From: CAZLFA01 sp964558665
GTDB lineage: Bacteria; Desulfobacterota; Syntrophia; Syntrophales; PHBD01
Reading direction: 5' to 3'
Assembly: GCA_964558665.1 (NCBI GenBank)
Contig: CAZLFA010000012.1
Span: 12,558 to 76,557 of the forward strand
Length of the DNA stretch: 64,000 nt
Part shown: positions 34,898 to 43,995 of the stretch, one piece after another
Layout: every line of letters starts with the position of its first letter
How positions within the stretch are numbered: the stretch's first letter is position 1
The notes under the pieces: generated by a model
What the model saw: only the letters and a program-made list of their open reading frames with translations
Told to the model about the DNA's origin: nothing
The model's database searches: none
Program-made: the position numbers and the translations under genes

Positions 34898-35071
34898 CCC
34901 GGATTACTCAAGAACAGGCACTTAGATAAGTGAATATCATCCCGGTCAAAGAGGCTTTCCGCAGCGAGGGGAAGGCAATGCAGTCCCCCCCTCTATCCCC
35001 CTCTAAAGGGGGACACAAGAGGAGGTCGAGGAGCCGACGACGATACCAACTCTACAAGCGCTTTGATTCAG
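34898..35071 (+). repeat. Chimeric repeat: left half of the 170-bp hairpin family joined to the right part of family C
   Basis: Positions 34898 to about 34966 follow the left half of the 5973/8561 element (CCCGGATTACTC, GATAAGTGAATATCATCC, GGTCAAAG). Positions 35024-35071 match the right part of the element at 36476 (GTCGAGGAGCCGACGACGA and the AGCGCT..GATTCAG tail). The middle is a CCCCCTCT / AGGGGG inverted segment. It fills the whole gap between DUF2784 and the aminopeptidase gene. Confidence 0.6.
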
Positions 35072-35078
35072 GATTGGA

Positions 35079-36278
35079 TCAGCAGCGGAATTCGCCGTTG
35101 TCGTAGATAACCAGCCGTTCACCGGTTTTTAAAACTGCTGTAACCGATTTCTTCTCCGTGTTGACAATGTCCCAATGAAGCGCCGAATCATTGAATCCCA
35201 GGCGCTTCCGCCCTTCTTTCGTCAGATCGGCCGGATTGCCGCTGTACGTGTCGGTATAGGAAGATCCTAGGGCAATGTGGCAGTTGCCGTGGCGGCCGCC
35301 GTGGTTCTCATCAAAAAGAGTATCAGCCATGAAGCGGTCAATGCGTGAAAAACGGCGGTCTGTGAGAGAAAACTCTCCTACCGCCCGCGCCCCCTTATCC
35401 ATAGCAAGCTGTTTTCTTGCGAAGGCCTCACCCGTTTTGGCCGTCACTTTTTGAACGACACCCTTTTCAAAGGTAATGCGCACATCCTCAACGTAGTTGC
35501 CGCTGCGGAAAGAAGGTAGGTTTGCCAGATAAGTGCCTTCTGTGCCGTGCCAGTCCGGAGAAAGAAAAAGCTCAAAGCTGGGTATGTTGTGTCCGGATAT
35601 GCCTATCCACTTACGCTTTTCCCCGGGCGTAATCCGCAAATCAATATTCTGAGATTCGATTATGAACTGCTTGACGGAAAGACTGTTGAGCCACTTTTTG
35701 ATCTGCGCAACCTCCTTATATATCCACTGCCACTGGCCTACCGGATCATCCTTGTCCAGATAGCAGGCTTTGATTATCTGTTCCGAATAACGCTTAAGGT
35801 TTGACTTTGCCTGGGTCGCAAGTTCTTTCGTCGGAAACGTGCAGAGAGTCCAGCTATAGGCGCCCTGCTCTTCTCTTCTGTCCATGATGTCCTTGAGCTG
35901 CTTTCTGGAGACCAGGAACCTGCCGATCTTTGACGGATCGATCTCCCGCAGGTGCGTTATGGAATCCGGGGCACGCAGAAATATCCTGCCGTTGAGATGG
36001 GACATCAATTCTTTGTCACCCGGTGCAAGGAAAACAAGTTGCCTGCCGTCGGCTTTGCCGTAGAAAAGCCGCTCCATGCCGGGAGTCCATACAGCCCTCT
36101 GCACGGGATTGATCCCCATGTCCAGAAGCCTGGCGAATAATGCCTCGGCAAGTCCGGCTGCTGCCGATTCATACTGGAGAAGAACGATGTCCCCCTTCTT
36201 GAAGTTCTGTTTTCTGGCTGTTTTAAGCCCCCAGATAAGCACATCCGCGTATTTTTCTATCTGGATATCCGTCAGCAT
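35079..36278 (-). CDS. M29 family (thermophilic-type) aminopeptidase
   Basis: This protein of about 399 residues has the family blocks GKADGRQLVFLAPGDKELM, ISGHNIPSFELFLSPDW, TFEKGVVQKVTAKTGEAFA, VGEFSLTDRRFSRIDRFM and ENHGGRHGNCHIALGSSY. These carry the Glu, His and Asp metal ligands of the M29 two-metal (Co/Zn) aminopeptidases. It is cytoplasmic. The ATG at 36278 follows AAGGAGAT and is preferred to the ATG 8 codons upstream. It is transcribed alone. Confidence 0.9.
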   Translation of the reverse strand: MLTDIQIEKYADVLIWGLKTARKQNFKKGDIVLLQYESAAAGLAEALFARLLDMGINPVQRAVWTPGMERLFYGKADGRQLVFLAPGDKELMSHLNGRIFLRAPDSITHLREIDPSKIGRFLVSRKQLKDIMDRREEQGAYSWTLCTFPTKELATQAKSNLKRYSEQIIKACYLDKDDPVGQWQWIYKEVAQIKKWLNSLSVKQFIIESQNIDLRITPGEKRKWIGISGHNIPSFELFLSPDWHGTEGTYLANLPSFRSGNYVEDVRITFEKGVVQKVTAKTGEAFARKQLAMDKGARAVGEFSLTDRRFSRIDRFMADTLFDENHGGRHGNCHIALGSSYTDTYSGNPADLTKEGRKRLGFNDSALHWDIVNTEKKSVTAVLKTGERLVIYDNGEFRC

Positions 36279-36382
36279 AATCTGATCTCCTTTATATTGC
36301 ATGTTGCAGGGCGGCTTATATATGAAACTTCATAACGGGGCAAGAAAGATATGATCAATGAACTCTTATGACAAAAGCACGA

Positions 36383-36466
36383 GATTTTCGGATCGGCAAG
36401 GAGATCAAGGGATTGAGCGGAGGCGTACATAACGTACGTTGCACAAGCAATACCGCAGATCGACAC
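36383..36466 (+). repeat. Dispersed repeat family B, copy 2
   Basis: It carries the same ordered blocks as the segment at 13694 (GATTTTCG, CAAGGAGATC, CAATACCGCAGATCGACAC). Here the central filler is GTACATAACGTAC, an inverted repeat. It lies in the 335-bp gap between the M29 gene and the ABC permease and directly abuts the family C element. Confidence 0.65.
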
Positions 36467-36475
36467 CTCATATTA

Positions 36476-36599
36476 TTCCGGTTCTCAATCGGGGATGATA
36501 GCAAGGCGGCAAGGAGGAGGCGACGCAGTCGTACATGAAAGTACGTCGAGGAGCCGACGACGAAGCCAACGCAGCTAGCGCTCCGATTCAGAACCGGAA
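36476..36599 (+). repeat. Dispersed repeat family C with terminal inverted repeats
   Basis: This 124-bp element is bounded by TTCCGGTTCT and AGAACCGGAA. It contains GTACATGAAAGTAC and GTCGAGGAGCCGACGACG. The right part recurs at 35024-35071. It ends 15 bp before the ABC permease stop. Together with family B it fills most of the gap 36279-36613; nothing else is seen there. Confidence 0.7.
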
Positions 36600-36613
36600 A
36601 AGAGCCCTTTCTG

Positions 36614-37783
36614 TCAGGAAGTGCGCAGGGCTTCGACAATATTCATCCTCGACGCCCTGACAGCAGGCAGCACTCCTCCAATAAAACCCATGATCAGGGA
36701 AAAGGTCAGGGCCTGACAGATTATGCCGGCGTTCAGCGTAAAGCTGAATGCCAGTTCCGCAAACGTCTGGAAATTCATGGTCGAGACCGTTATGAACTGC
36801 ATGAAGGACGCGAAGAAGAGCCCTGCGCAACCGCCCATGAATCCGAGCAGCAGGGATTCCACGAGAAAGGCCGCAAGGATGTTTCTGCGGCGGAAGCCCA
36901 GGGAACGCAGTGTGCCGATCTCTCCGGTTCTGTTGGCAACAGCGGAATACATGGTAATCATGGCGCCGATGATTGACCCCAGAGAAAAAATCGTGGTCAG
37001 GGAGATCCCCAGAATGCGCAGAAACTTCGCCATCATCTCCGACTGCTCCAGATAGTAGCGGGTCTCCCGCTTGGCTTCAAGGGTAAGCCGCGGATTGGTT
37101 TCGATGGACTTCTTGACGGCATCGAATTCTGCACCGTCTCTCAGCTTGAAAATCAGGGAAGAATATACCGGGCGGCGGAAGGCCTGCATGATCTGATCCG
37201 CATCCCCCCATATCTCCGAATTGAAACCGGTATTGCCGGCGTCGAAAATTCCTACGACGGTCCAGTTGCGCATGGCCCAGTTCAGCGTTGAATGCAAGTC
37301 TACGCCCTTGAACCCCTTGACAATGCTGGTTCCGACAATAACTTCCGATGATCCGGCGCGCGGCATCCGCCCTGTTATAATTTTCACCTGCGGCCGCAAG
37401 GCAAGAGAATCGGCCTGTATCCCGCGTATCACGACATTGGACGGCTTGTCCGTGCTGCGCTTGGGAAGGGCGATCAGGACGACGATCTCCTTTGCCATCA
37501 ATCGCTGTCCGTTCAGGCCGACGGCTACCTGGGGCATCATCTCCACGACCGATGCCGGCACCCTCTCTATGCCGCTCATAACCTCGGACGTCGATCCTTT
37601 GCGGATCACCACGACATTGTCATGGGAACCGGTCTCCACAAGGGTCTTCTGCAGACCTTCGGCCATCATCAGGATGGTGGCAAAGACGAATACCACCAGC
37701 GTCATGCCAGAAACGGTCAGTACTGTTGTCAACCTCCGTTTCCAGAGATTACGGAAACTGTATGCCAGAGGGATGCCTTTCAA
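36614..37783 (-). CDS. MacB-like ABC transporter permease (FtsX domain), second subunit
   Basis: This 389-residue protein has an N-terminal membrane helix (TTVLTVSGMTLVVFVFATILM), a large periplasmic MacB-PCD domain (about 45-260) and three C-terminal membrane helices with the FtsX block EIGTLRSLGFRRRNILAAFL. It is not fused to an ATPase. It overlaps the other permease by 4 bp. It likely exports lipoproteins, peptides or other amphiphiles with the neighbouring ATPase and adaptor, or drives mechanotransmission. Confidence 0.9.
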   Translation of the reverse strand: MKGIPLAYSFRNLWKRRLTTVLTVSGMTLVVFVFATILMMAEGLQKTLVETGSHDNVVVIRKGSTSEVMSGIERVPASVVEMMPQVAVGLNGQRLMAKEIVVLIALPKRSTDKPSNVVIRGIQADSLALRPQVKIITGRMPRAGSSEVIVGTSIVKGFKGVDLHSTLNWAMRNWTVVGIFDAGNTGFNSEIWGDADQIMQAFRRPVYSSLIFKLRDGAEFDAVKKSIETNPRLTLEAKRETRYYLEQSEMMAKFLRILGISLTTIFSLGSIIGAMITMYSAVANRTGEIGTLRSLGFRRRNILAAFLVESLLLGFMGGCAGLFFASFMQFITVSTMNFQTFAELAFSFTLNAGIICQALTFSLIMGFIGGVLPAVRASRMNIVEALRTS

Positions 37784-38937
37784 CCGATCCTCCTCAGTCC
37801 TTCGGCAATGCGTATTCCGATGGCATGCCGCGTGGGGATAAGGGCGGCAATAAAGGCCACAGTAACGGATGCGGCAACATCAAGCCATATAGTATTTGCA
37901 GAAACATTAAATACGGGGAAAAAGTTGACCAGCGTGTGCCCGAACGCTTTGGCGGCGGGAAAAGTCAAAACGACGCCGAAGAGACAGCCGATCAGCGTCA
38001 ATACGAGCGCCTCGCCGAAGATGAGCACGGCGATGTCCCTGCCGCCGAATCCCAGCGTTTTCATGATCGAGTAATCGCCTATTCTCTCCCTGGTAGTCAT
38101 GGCCATCGTGTTGGCAACCACGGCCATGATAATGATTATCACGACGAATGAAACCATTTGGATGACCAGAAGAATGGTTTCGGTCATGGCGATAAAGCCC
38201 AGGTTGAACGCCTTCTCCGTTTCCGTCAGTGTTTCCGCCAGAGAATTCTTGAACATCCTGTCTATCGCGACAGCCACGTCGGTAGAGATATCCGGTCTGG
38301 AAACACCGATCATATAAAAGCCGACCTGATCCGCCCTGCGGGGAGCGGTCTTTTTGATCGTCTCGTTGAGATAATCCCAGTGAAAGAAAAACTGCGTTTC
38401 GTCTATGGTCTCATCGCGCCCCTTGTAGATGCCCCTCATGACAAAATCCCAGTTCCCGGGATAGATGGTTCCCTTCAGCGTTACCGTGTCACCGATTTTC
38501 CAGCCGTATTTGGCCGCCAGTTTCCTGCCGGCGATAAAACCCTTGCGGTCGGAGAGAAAAGCCTTTTTTTCGGCGGAACTCAGGATGAACTCCGGGTACA
38601 GCTCCATATACGTCCGGGGCTCCACGCAGAAGTTGGGGAAAAAGTTTTTTTCATCGATGTAAATCCCTCCGAACCAGTTGCCGTAGGAGACCAGCCGGAC
38701 GCCCTCGACCTGCCGTATCTTTGCATTATAGGAAAGAGGAAGAGGGAAGATAATTGAAATTGCGTTTCTGGTTACGAGACGCGACGCCGAAGATGCCTCC
38801 ACCCCGACGTACCAGGCGCTGACCACCGTCCGCAGCAGGCCGAAGGCCAGGATCGCCACAGCGATGCCGAAGATTGTCAGGCTGCTGCGAAGCTTGTTAT
38901 GGAAGGCATTTCTAAACAGGATTTTCAGAAGGATCAT
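37780..38937 (-). CDS. MacB-like ABC transporter permease (FtsX domain), first subunit
   Basis: This 385-residue protein starts ILLKILFRNAFHNKLRSSLT, followed by a membrane helix, a periplasmic domain and three C-terminal helices with the FtsX-type TMTTRERIGDYSIMKTLGFG block. It differs clearly in sequence from the second permease, so the transporter is a heterodimer rather than a MacB homodimer. The start overlaps the ATPase gene by 26 bp. Confidence 0.9.
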   Translation of the reverse strand: MILLKILFRNAFHNKLRSSLTIFGIAVAILAFGLLRTVVSAWYVGVEASSASRLVTRNAISIIFPLPLSYNAKIRQVEGVRLVSYGNWFGGIYIDEKNFFPNFCVEPRTYMELYPEFILSSAEKKAFLSDRKGFIAGRKLAAKYGWKIGDTVTLKGTIYPGNWDFVMRGIYKGRDETIDETQFFFHWDYLNETIKKTAPRRADQVGFYMIGVSRPDISTDVAVAIDRMFKNSLAETLTETEKAFNLGFIAMTETILLVIQMVSFVVIIIIMAVVANTMAMTTRERIGDYSIMKTLGFGGRDIAVLIFGEALVLTLIGCLFGVVLTFPAAKAFGHTLVNFFPVFNVSANTIWLDVAASVTVAFIAALIPTRHAIGIRIAEGLRRIG

Positions 38938-39619
38938 TGTTCAAGTAACCCTTGTCGAGATGCCGCAGCACCTTCGCTCTCTGCGCTGCTCTGGGGTCGT
39001 GAGTAACCATGATGATGGTCTTTCCCATTTCCTCGTTGAGCCTTTCCATCATGGCCAGTATTTCCTCGGCCGAGGCACGGTCGAGATCCCCGGTCGGTTC
39101 ATCGGCAACCAGTATGGTGGGATCGGTGACAACGGCGCGGGCAATGGCCACTCGCTGTTGTTCTCCTCCGGACATCTCCTTCGGATAGTGATCCATACGG
39201 TGGCTAAGGTTAACCATACCAAGGGCCATTTCCGCGTGTTCACGCCTTGCCTTTTTCGACAGGCCGGTCAGGTGCAGAGGAAGTTCCACGTTTTCAACGG
39301 CGTTCAACACCGGTATCAGATTGTAAAACTGAAATATGAAGCCGACGTGATTGGCCCGCCAGAAAGCCAGTTCAGTTTCTGAAAGGGTTGTGATGTCGAT
39401 GGCATCGACATGGATCGAGCCGCTGTCCGCTTTATCGATGCCGGCAATGAGATTGAGCAGTGTCGTCTTCCCCGAACCGGAAGGCCCCATCAGAGAAAGG
39501 AACTCCCCATCCTCTATATCGAAAGTTATGTCGTGCAGGACGGGAACAACCAGGTTTTCCCTGTGATAGGACTTAAAGATGTTCCTGATTTCGACGATTG
39601 CCCGTTTCTTTTCATTCAT
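38912..39619 (-). CDS. ABC transporter ATP-binding protein (LolD/MacB type)
   Basis: This 235-residue ATPase has Walker A GPSGSGKTT, Q-loop FQFYNLIPVL, signature MSGGEQQRV, Walker B ILVADEPTGDLD and H-loop VTHDPRA. The order and the block GDLDRASAEEI place it in the LolD/MacB/FtsE-like group. It powers the two FtsX-type permeases downstream. Confidence 0.94.
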   Translation of the reverse strand: MNEKKRAIVEIRNIFKSYHRENLVVPVLHDITFDIEDGEFLSLMGPSGSGKTTLLNLIAGIDKADSGSIHVDAIDITTLSETELAFWRANHVGFIFQFYNLIPVLNAVENVELPLHLTGLSKKARREHAEMALGMVNLSHRMDHYPKEMSGGEQQRVAIARAVVTDPTILVADEPTGDLDRASAEEILAMMERLNEEMGKTIIMVTHDPRAAQRAKVLRHLDKGYLNNDPSENPV

Positions 39620-39657
39620 GATGATCAGACAAGGAAAGATTTTGTGTAAGCAAAAGG

Positions 39658-40869
39658 CTACTTTTCGGCTATCTTGATTTTCGTTCCGTCTTTCAATCCC
39701 TTGGGCGGTTTGATGACCACTCTGTCGCCCGCCTTCAATCCCGATGTGATCTCCGTCATGTCGCCTAATTTGACACCTGCGGTTACAGGGGTTTCCTTCA
39801 CACGGTCTCCCTTTACCAGATAGACAAAAATACCTTTCCTCCTGTCGACAAGTGCGGACTGGCTGGTTGCAAGACGCGGTTTCTGCTCCTCCGCGGTGAT
39901 TGCCCGGGAAAGAAAGGACACCTTGGCGCTCATATCCGGCAGCATGCGGGCGTCTTTGTCGATAAACTTAACTTTGACAAGTACAGTCGCTTTACTCCTG
40001 TCCACAGTGGGTACGATGGCATGAACTTCTCCCCGGAAGCGCGTATCGGCAAGGGCGTCAAGCTGTACATCACAGGGCTGGCCGACTTTCACGGAGGAAA
40101 TGCTTGTTTCAGAAACATCCACCTCGACCTGCAGTGAATCCATATCGGCAATAGTAACGACCGCCGCTTTCGCGTTGGCAGCAGCGCCGATGGGTGTTAC
40201 TATATCCCCCACATCCGCGTTTTTGGTCAGCACAACGGCGTCAAAGGGCGCGCGGATTTGCGTGTACTCCAAGGCAACCCCTGCTCCCTGAAGTGCCGCC
40301 TCGCCGGCCTTGATCGATGCCTCGGCGGCGGACACGGAGGCTTTTGCCCTGCGGTAGCGGGCTTCCGATGCGTCAAATTGTGAGCGCGCAATATACCCCC
40401 CCTCGACAAGTCTCCGGTAGCGGTTAAACTCCTTCTCGGAGTCTTCTCTTTCCGCTTTCGCCTGTTCAAGTGTTGCATGTGTTGTTTTCAGGTTGGCGGC
40501 CGCCTGGTTTCTCGAAGCGGTAACGTCGTCATTTTCCAGCCGCGCGATTAGCTGCCCTTTTTTAATCTTACTGCCTTCCTCCACCATGAGTTCCACAAGA
40601 CGTCCGGTCACTTTGGAAGCAACGGCCGCCTTCCGCTGGGCGACGATATAGCCGCTGGCGTTCAGTACGGAAACGGATTGTGAAGGATAAACAAGAGAAA
40701 CCGTAGAAACATCAACTGAAACTGACGGACTGAGGATGCCGGTAATGTAAAGGAGTGAGGCAACGATGACAACAATAACCGCGGAAACGACGATAAGCCT
40801 TTTCCGTTTGCGGGCGGGTTTTAAGACCTTTTCCGATTTTTCGATTTTCAGTTTTGCAAGGTCTTCCAC
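39658..40869 (-). CDS. Periplasmic adaptor (HlyD/MacA-type membrane fusion protein)
   Basis: This 403-residue protein has one N-terminal membrane anchor (LIVVSAVIVVIVASLLYITG), a lipoyl-like half (GYIVAQRKAAVASKVTGRL), a long helical hairpin (EQAKAEREDSEKEFNRYRRL) and the second half (IRAPFDAVVLTKNADVGD) with a beta-barrel. It would link the ABC permeases to an outer-membrane TolC-type channel, which is not in the window. It is the first gene of the four-gene ABC cluster. Confidence 0.92.
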   Translation of the reverse strand: MEDLAKLKIEKSEKVLKPARKRKRLIVVSAVIVVIVASLLYITGILSPSVSVDVSTVSLVYPSQSVSVLNASGYIVAQRKAAVASKVTGRLVELMVEEGSKIKKGQLIARLENDDVTASRNQAAANLKTTHATLEQAKAEREDSEKEFNRYRRLVEGGYIARSQFDASEARYRRAKASVSAAEASIKAGEAALQGAGVALEYTQIRAPFDAVVLTKNADVGDIVTPIGAAANAKAAVVTIADMDSLQVEVDVSETSISSVKVGQPCDVQLDALADTRFRGEVHAIVPTVDRSKATVLVKVKFIDKDARMLPDMSAKVSFLSRAITAEEQKPRLATSQSALVDRRKGIFVYLVKGDRVKETPVTAGVKLGDMTEITSGLKAGDRVVIKPPKGLKDGTKIKIAEK

Positions 40870-40975
40870 AGGGCTGTCCGTGCCTTCGGGCGTTTGATTT
40901 TACTGCAACGGACTGCAGGCGGTTTTCAACAGCCCGCAGCCCGTTATAATGAACACCCTTATAAACCCATTTCAC

Positions 40976-41656
40976 TTAACTTTCAATGGATATACTCAGC
41001 TCACGGACGTATTTGCGAACGCGTTCCACGTATTGACGATGGTTATCGTTCAACCCCTCCTTCACCGACTCGGGGCCGGCGTAGTAAGCGGACAGTATAT
41101 AATCCCACAGTTGCACACCTTTCATACCTGCTTTTTCGTAACGCTCTTTCAGATCGGTGAGAATTGCCGATGCAACTGAAATGTTCAATGAAGGCTCAAA
41201 CGCCCTGTCCCTCGATACTGGGAGATTGAGTTTCCTTGCATATGAATCCCATGTAATCGGGTGAATCTGCATGATCCCCATGGCGTTAACCGGCGAGCGC
41301 GCATCAACCGAAAAGTTGCTCTCTTTTTTCATAAGCGCCAGGAACATCGCTATCGGTATCCCTGTTTTTTTCGATTGATCGATAACGGTCTGCGCAATCT
41401 CCATGGCGTCCCCCAGTTCCATGCCGCTGCTGCGGAGAATTTTGTAAATATCCTCTTTCATTTTGTAGTCGGCATACAGTTCCAGCATCTTGGGGTCTTT
41501 TGACTGCTGAAAATTCAGATGGCTCTGCACCTGTGCCATAGTCTGATGCAACATTACTGCGACAGCACAAAGAGAAACAACAGCGATAAATATCGATGTC
41601 ACAAGCCACTGTCTCCTCTTCATGACATATTCTTCCCAGAGAATAATCTGTGGCAT
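40976..41656 (-). CDS. Lytic transglycosylase, SLT domain, membrane-anchored
   Basis: This 226-residue protein has an N-terminal membrane segment (WLVTSIFIAVVSLCAVAVML) and an SLT goose-lysozyme-like domain: catalytic E112 in LMKKESNFSVDARSP, then NAMGIMQIHPITW. It cleaves peptidoglycan glycan strands. The ATG at 41656 has GGAGGTG upstream, so it is the likely start. It precedes the ABC cluster by 106 bp on the same strand but may be separate. Confidence 0.9.
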   Translation of the reverse strand: MPQIILWEEYVMKRRQWLVTSIFIAVVSLCAVAVMLHQTMAQVQSHLNFQQSKDPKMLELYADYKMKEDIYKILRSSGMELGDAMEIAQTVIDQSKKTGIPIAMFLALMKKESNFSVDARSPVNAMGIMQIHPITWDSYARKLNLPVSRDRAFEPSLNISVASAILTDLKERYEKAGMKGVQLWDYILSAYYAGPESVKEGLNDNHRQYVERVRKYVRELSISIES

Positions 41657-42416
41657 TTTTACACCTCCAAATCTACTTTTTTAAAAAAAATCTGAAAGCC
41701 ATAGCTCGTAATTAGTTAAATATATTAAATAATCACCGTTTTTTATGTTTACACCTCTTGGCTGGACCTTTAGAACGTAACTTCTCACCGGGGAAAAAAG
41801 ACAGCGTGGAACGATTCAGGCAAGAAACAGGACGTACAAAACGAAGAAAAGCACTTTCTGAACAAGAAAAGCCAAGTAGTGCTATGCAGCTATTTGATTT
41901 TCCATAAAAAGGGTTCTGTCCTCCAGACAATATCATGGTAAAGGCGCCAAATATCTACCCCGGCAAACCGCTTGTCAATCATCCGGGGTTCCTACCAGCA
42001 AAGATAACTAAATTCCGTAACTTATCGGCTTCAATGTGTCATCTTGTTGATATTATTACCTTTTAGTGTCTTACCATCCTTGAGGGGGCAAATTTTGGAG
42101 GGACTTATAACGGATAAAAATCACACCGTCAACCTAAAAAATCATCCTCAACAGCTTATCAACAGGCCTACAAAAGGAGTTTATCAAATAATCACAAATG
42201 GCTGTCTGTCAGTCGCGGGCGGTGTTTTTTTCCTACCGCAAAACCTTCACCAGACCGGAAAACAACCATATTGCAAGTGATATTGATTGCTTAATGAAAA
42301 GAACGCGGCCAGAAAGTTTCCGTTTCTATACAACATCAGAGAAGACGGACACTTACATGCACTGTACATCCGCGATTTCAGAATGAGGGCTTCGTGTATG
42401 AATGACACTCTGAATT
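41657..42416. other. Intergenic region, 760 bp; possible gene remnant
   Basis: No intact gene is convincing here. On the plus strand a frame ending at TAA 41905 encodes an Arg/Lys-rich tail (RFRQETGRTKRRKALSEQ, then SSAMQLFDFP) without a start codon; it looks like the last 50 residues of a lost gene. The rest is AT-rich with no recognisable repeat. The region lies between the divergently placed transglycosylase start and the DUF1624 stop. Confidence 0.3.
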
Positions 42417-43610
42417 TCAGGAGTTTGCCTTCTGTTTGCCCGGTGACAGCAGCTTCGCAAGCAGCCACTCAAAGCTGTATCTGCCTCCTGCCCTGTCCCA
42501 GAGTTTCAGCAAAGGATAATACAGAATGAGCAACAGTATGGCCAAACAAAAAGCCGTAGTTGTGTCCATGGCCTCTCTTAAATGGTATTTGCCTGTCATC
42601 AGTTCAATAAAGCGAAGGGGTATGAAAAACAGGGCAAAGTGGGTGATATAGATAGTGAGCGAGTACTTGCTTATCTGACGGCAATAGGTAAGGAACCATC
42701 CCGGAGGTGCGGATTGATCTCTATTCACATCGAAGATGCGCCAAAGGACCACATACAGCACAAGAACAACGCCAAGCAGGAAGGTGATCATGCTGAAAGA
42801 GTTCGGATAGAAAGAAAGCGGTGCGAGATAGTCGTTTGCCACAGAGAACTGAGGTCTTATTGAACCGCCATAGGCGGTGAAGAGTCCCTTGAAGCTCAGC
42901 ATCAGGCCGATAATGATTATGAACGGATAATCAGCAGACAGTTTGTTCTGCATCAGCCGTCTCCCGATAATAAAACCGATAACGGGAAATATGATCCAGG
43001 GCAGGAGAGGAAACTGGCCGACGAGAAAAAAGCCGGCCACGTTCATCCACACTGTTGACCCGCCGTCATAATCCTTGGCCGGGTCAAACATAAAATTGGG
43101 AATGTAATCGGATATCCATCTGACAGGCTCAAACTTGCCGCCGTACAGGGGAGCCAGATCGAAAAAAGATCGTAGCCATGGCGTAGCAAAAACCACGACC
43201 ACACATAAGACAAGCAGCGCCCAGGACGGAATCCGGCGGCAGTAAAGCAGGACGATGGTGGCTGCACCGATAAAAGTCAGGATGTCCCAGTCCCACAGCT
43301 CCTCATACCCCTGAATAAGGAGCAGAAACAAAAGGCCGATCACAAAAATTGCCGCGCCGCGGATGATGACCCTTATTTCATTTTTTCCATCCTGATCGCC
43401 GGATCTCTTCTTTGCCGAAATTACCTGGCTTAAACCTACCAGAAACACGAACCAGGAAGCGCCGAAATCACCACCCAGCAGATGATTGGAAAGAAAATAC
43501 AGCATGGCGTCCTTGCCTTCTCCGCTCGAAAGAAATATCGGGTAGTGGCATATAACCATGCCAATCAGCGCCAGCGCCCTCAACACGTCAACAGAATCCA
43601 GCCTTTTCAT
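42417..43610 (-). CDS. DUF1624/HGSNAT-like acyltransferase membrane protein
   Basis: This 397-residue protein has about ten membrane helices. The N-terminal RLDSVDVLRALALIGMVICHY carries the R-x-x-S-x-D-x-x-R pattern and the catalytic-type His of the heparan-acetyltransferase-like DUF1624/YeiB families. GDFGASWFVFLVG follows. It is predicted to transfer an acyl group across the inner membrane to a surface sugar or lipid; the substrate is unknown. It is transcribed alone. Confidence 0.8.
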   Translation of the reverse strand: MKRLDSVDVLRALALIGMVICHYPIFLSSGEGKDAMLYFLSNHLLGGDFGASWFVFLVGLSQVISAKKRSGDQDGKNEIRVIIRGAAIFVIGLLFLLLIQGYEELWDWDILTFIGAATIVLLYCRRIPSWALLVLCVVVVFATPWLRSFFDLAPLYGGKFEPVRWISDYIPNFMFDPAKDYDGGSTVWMNVAGFFLVGQFPLLPWIIFPVIGFIIGRRLMQNKLSADYPFIIIIGLMLSFKGLFTAYGGSIRPQFSVANDYLAPLSFYPNSFSMITFLLGVVLVLYVVLWRIFDVNRDQSAPPGWFLTYCRQISKYSLTIYITHFALFFIPLRFIELMTGKYHLREAMDTTTAFCLAILLLILYYPLLKLWDRAGGRYSFEWLLAKLLSPGKQKANS

Positions 43611-43995
43611 AATTCTTCTCCGTGAAAGGTTATTTTATTCGCTCACTAAAAACGATGAATGTACTGCCGGTAACGGACACATATTTCTTTTATGAGATTA
43701 CGCTCCGTTTTGCAAAGGTTTTTGTTAGTGCTAACGTTATCGGAAAATTACGGAGTGATGTCGAGATTTGCTGTCGTATGCCTGTCTCCGCCAATACGGC
43801 AGACTTATCCATAGGCAGCCCCCATCGCCGGCATATTGCTTTTACAATATTGCCGTGAAAGCTCGACCAGGAATCTATATTCCTTCTTAGATGCCTCTAC
43901 TACCGGCCTGGTCGTAAAAAGAGTGGCCGCACCCATCTAGTGTCCATCTGGAAACGCCGGATCATGAAACTTTTTGTTTCCTTATTGGAAACTAT
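43611..43995. other. Intergenic region, 385 bp
   Basis: This is the upstream region of the DUF1624 gene and the downstream region of the autotransporter gene, both on the minus strand. Seen: a short inverted repeat GTTAG-TG-CTAAC at 43724-43735 that could be an operator, and GTTTCC-TTATT-GGAAAC at 43975-43991 near the autotransporter stop without a T-run on the correct side. No coding sequence. Confidence 0.4.

Noticed and set aside
43975..43991. Terminator for the autotransporter gene
   Set aside because: The inverted repeat GTTTCC/GGAAAC has an A-run rather than a T-run downstream on the minus strand.
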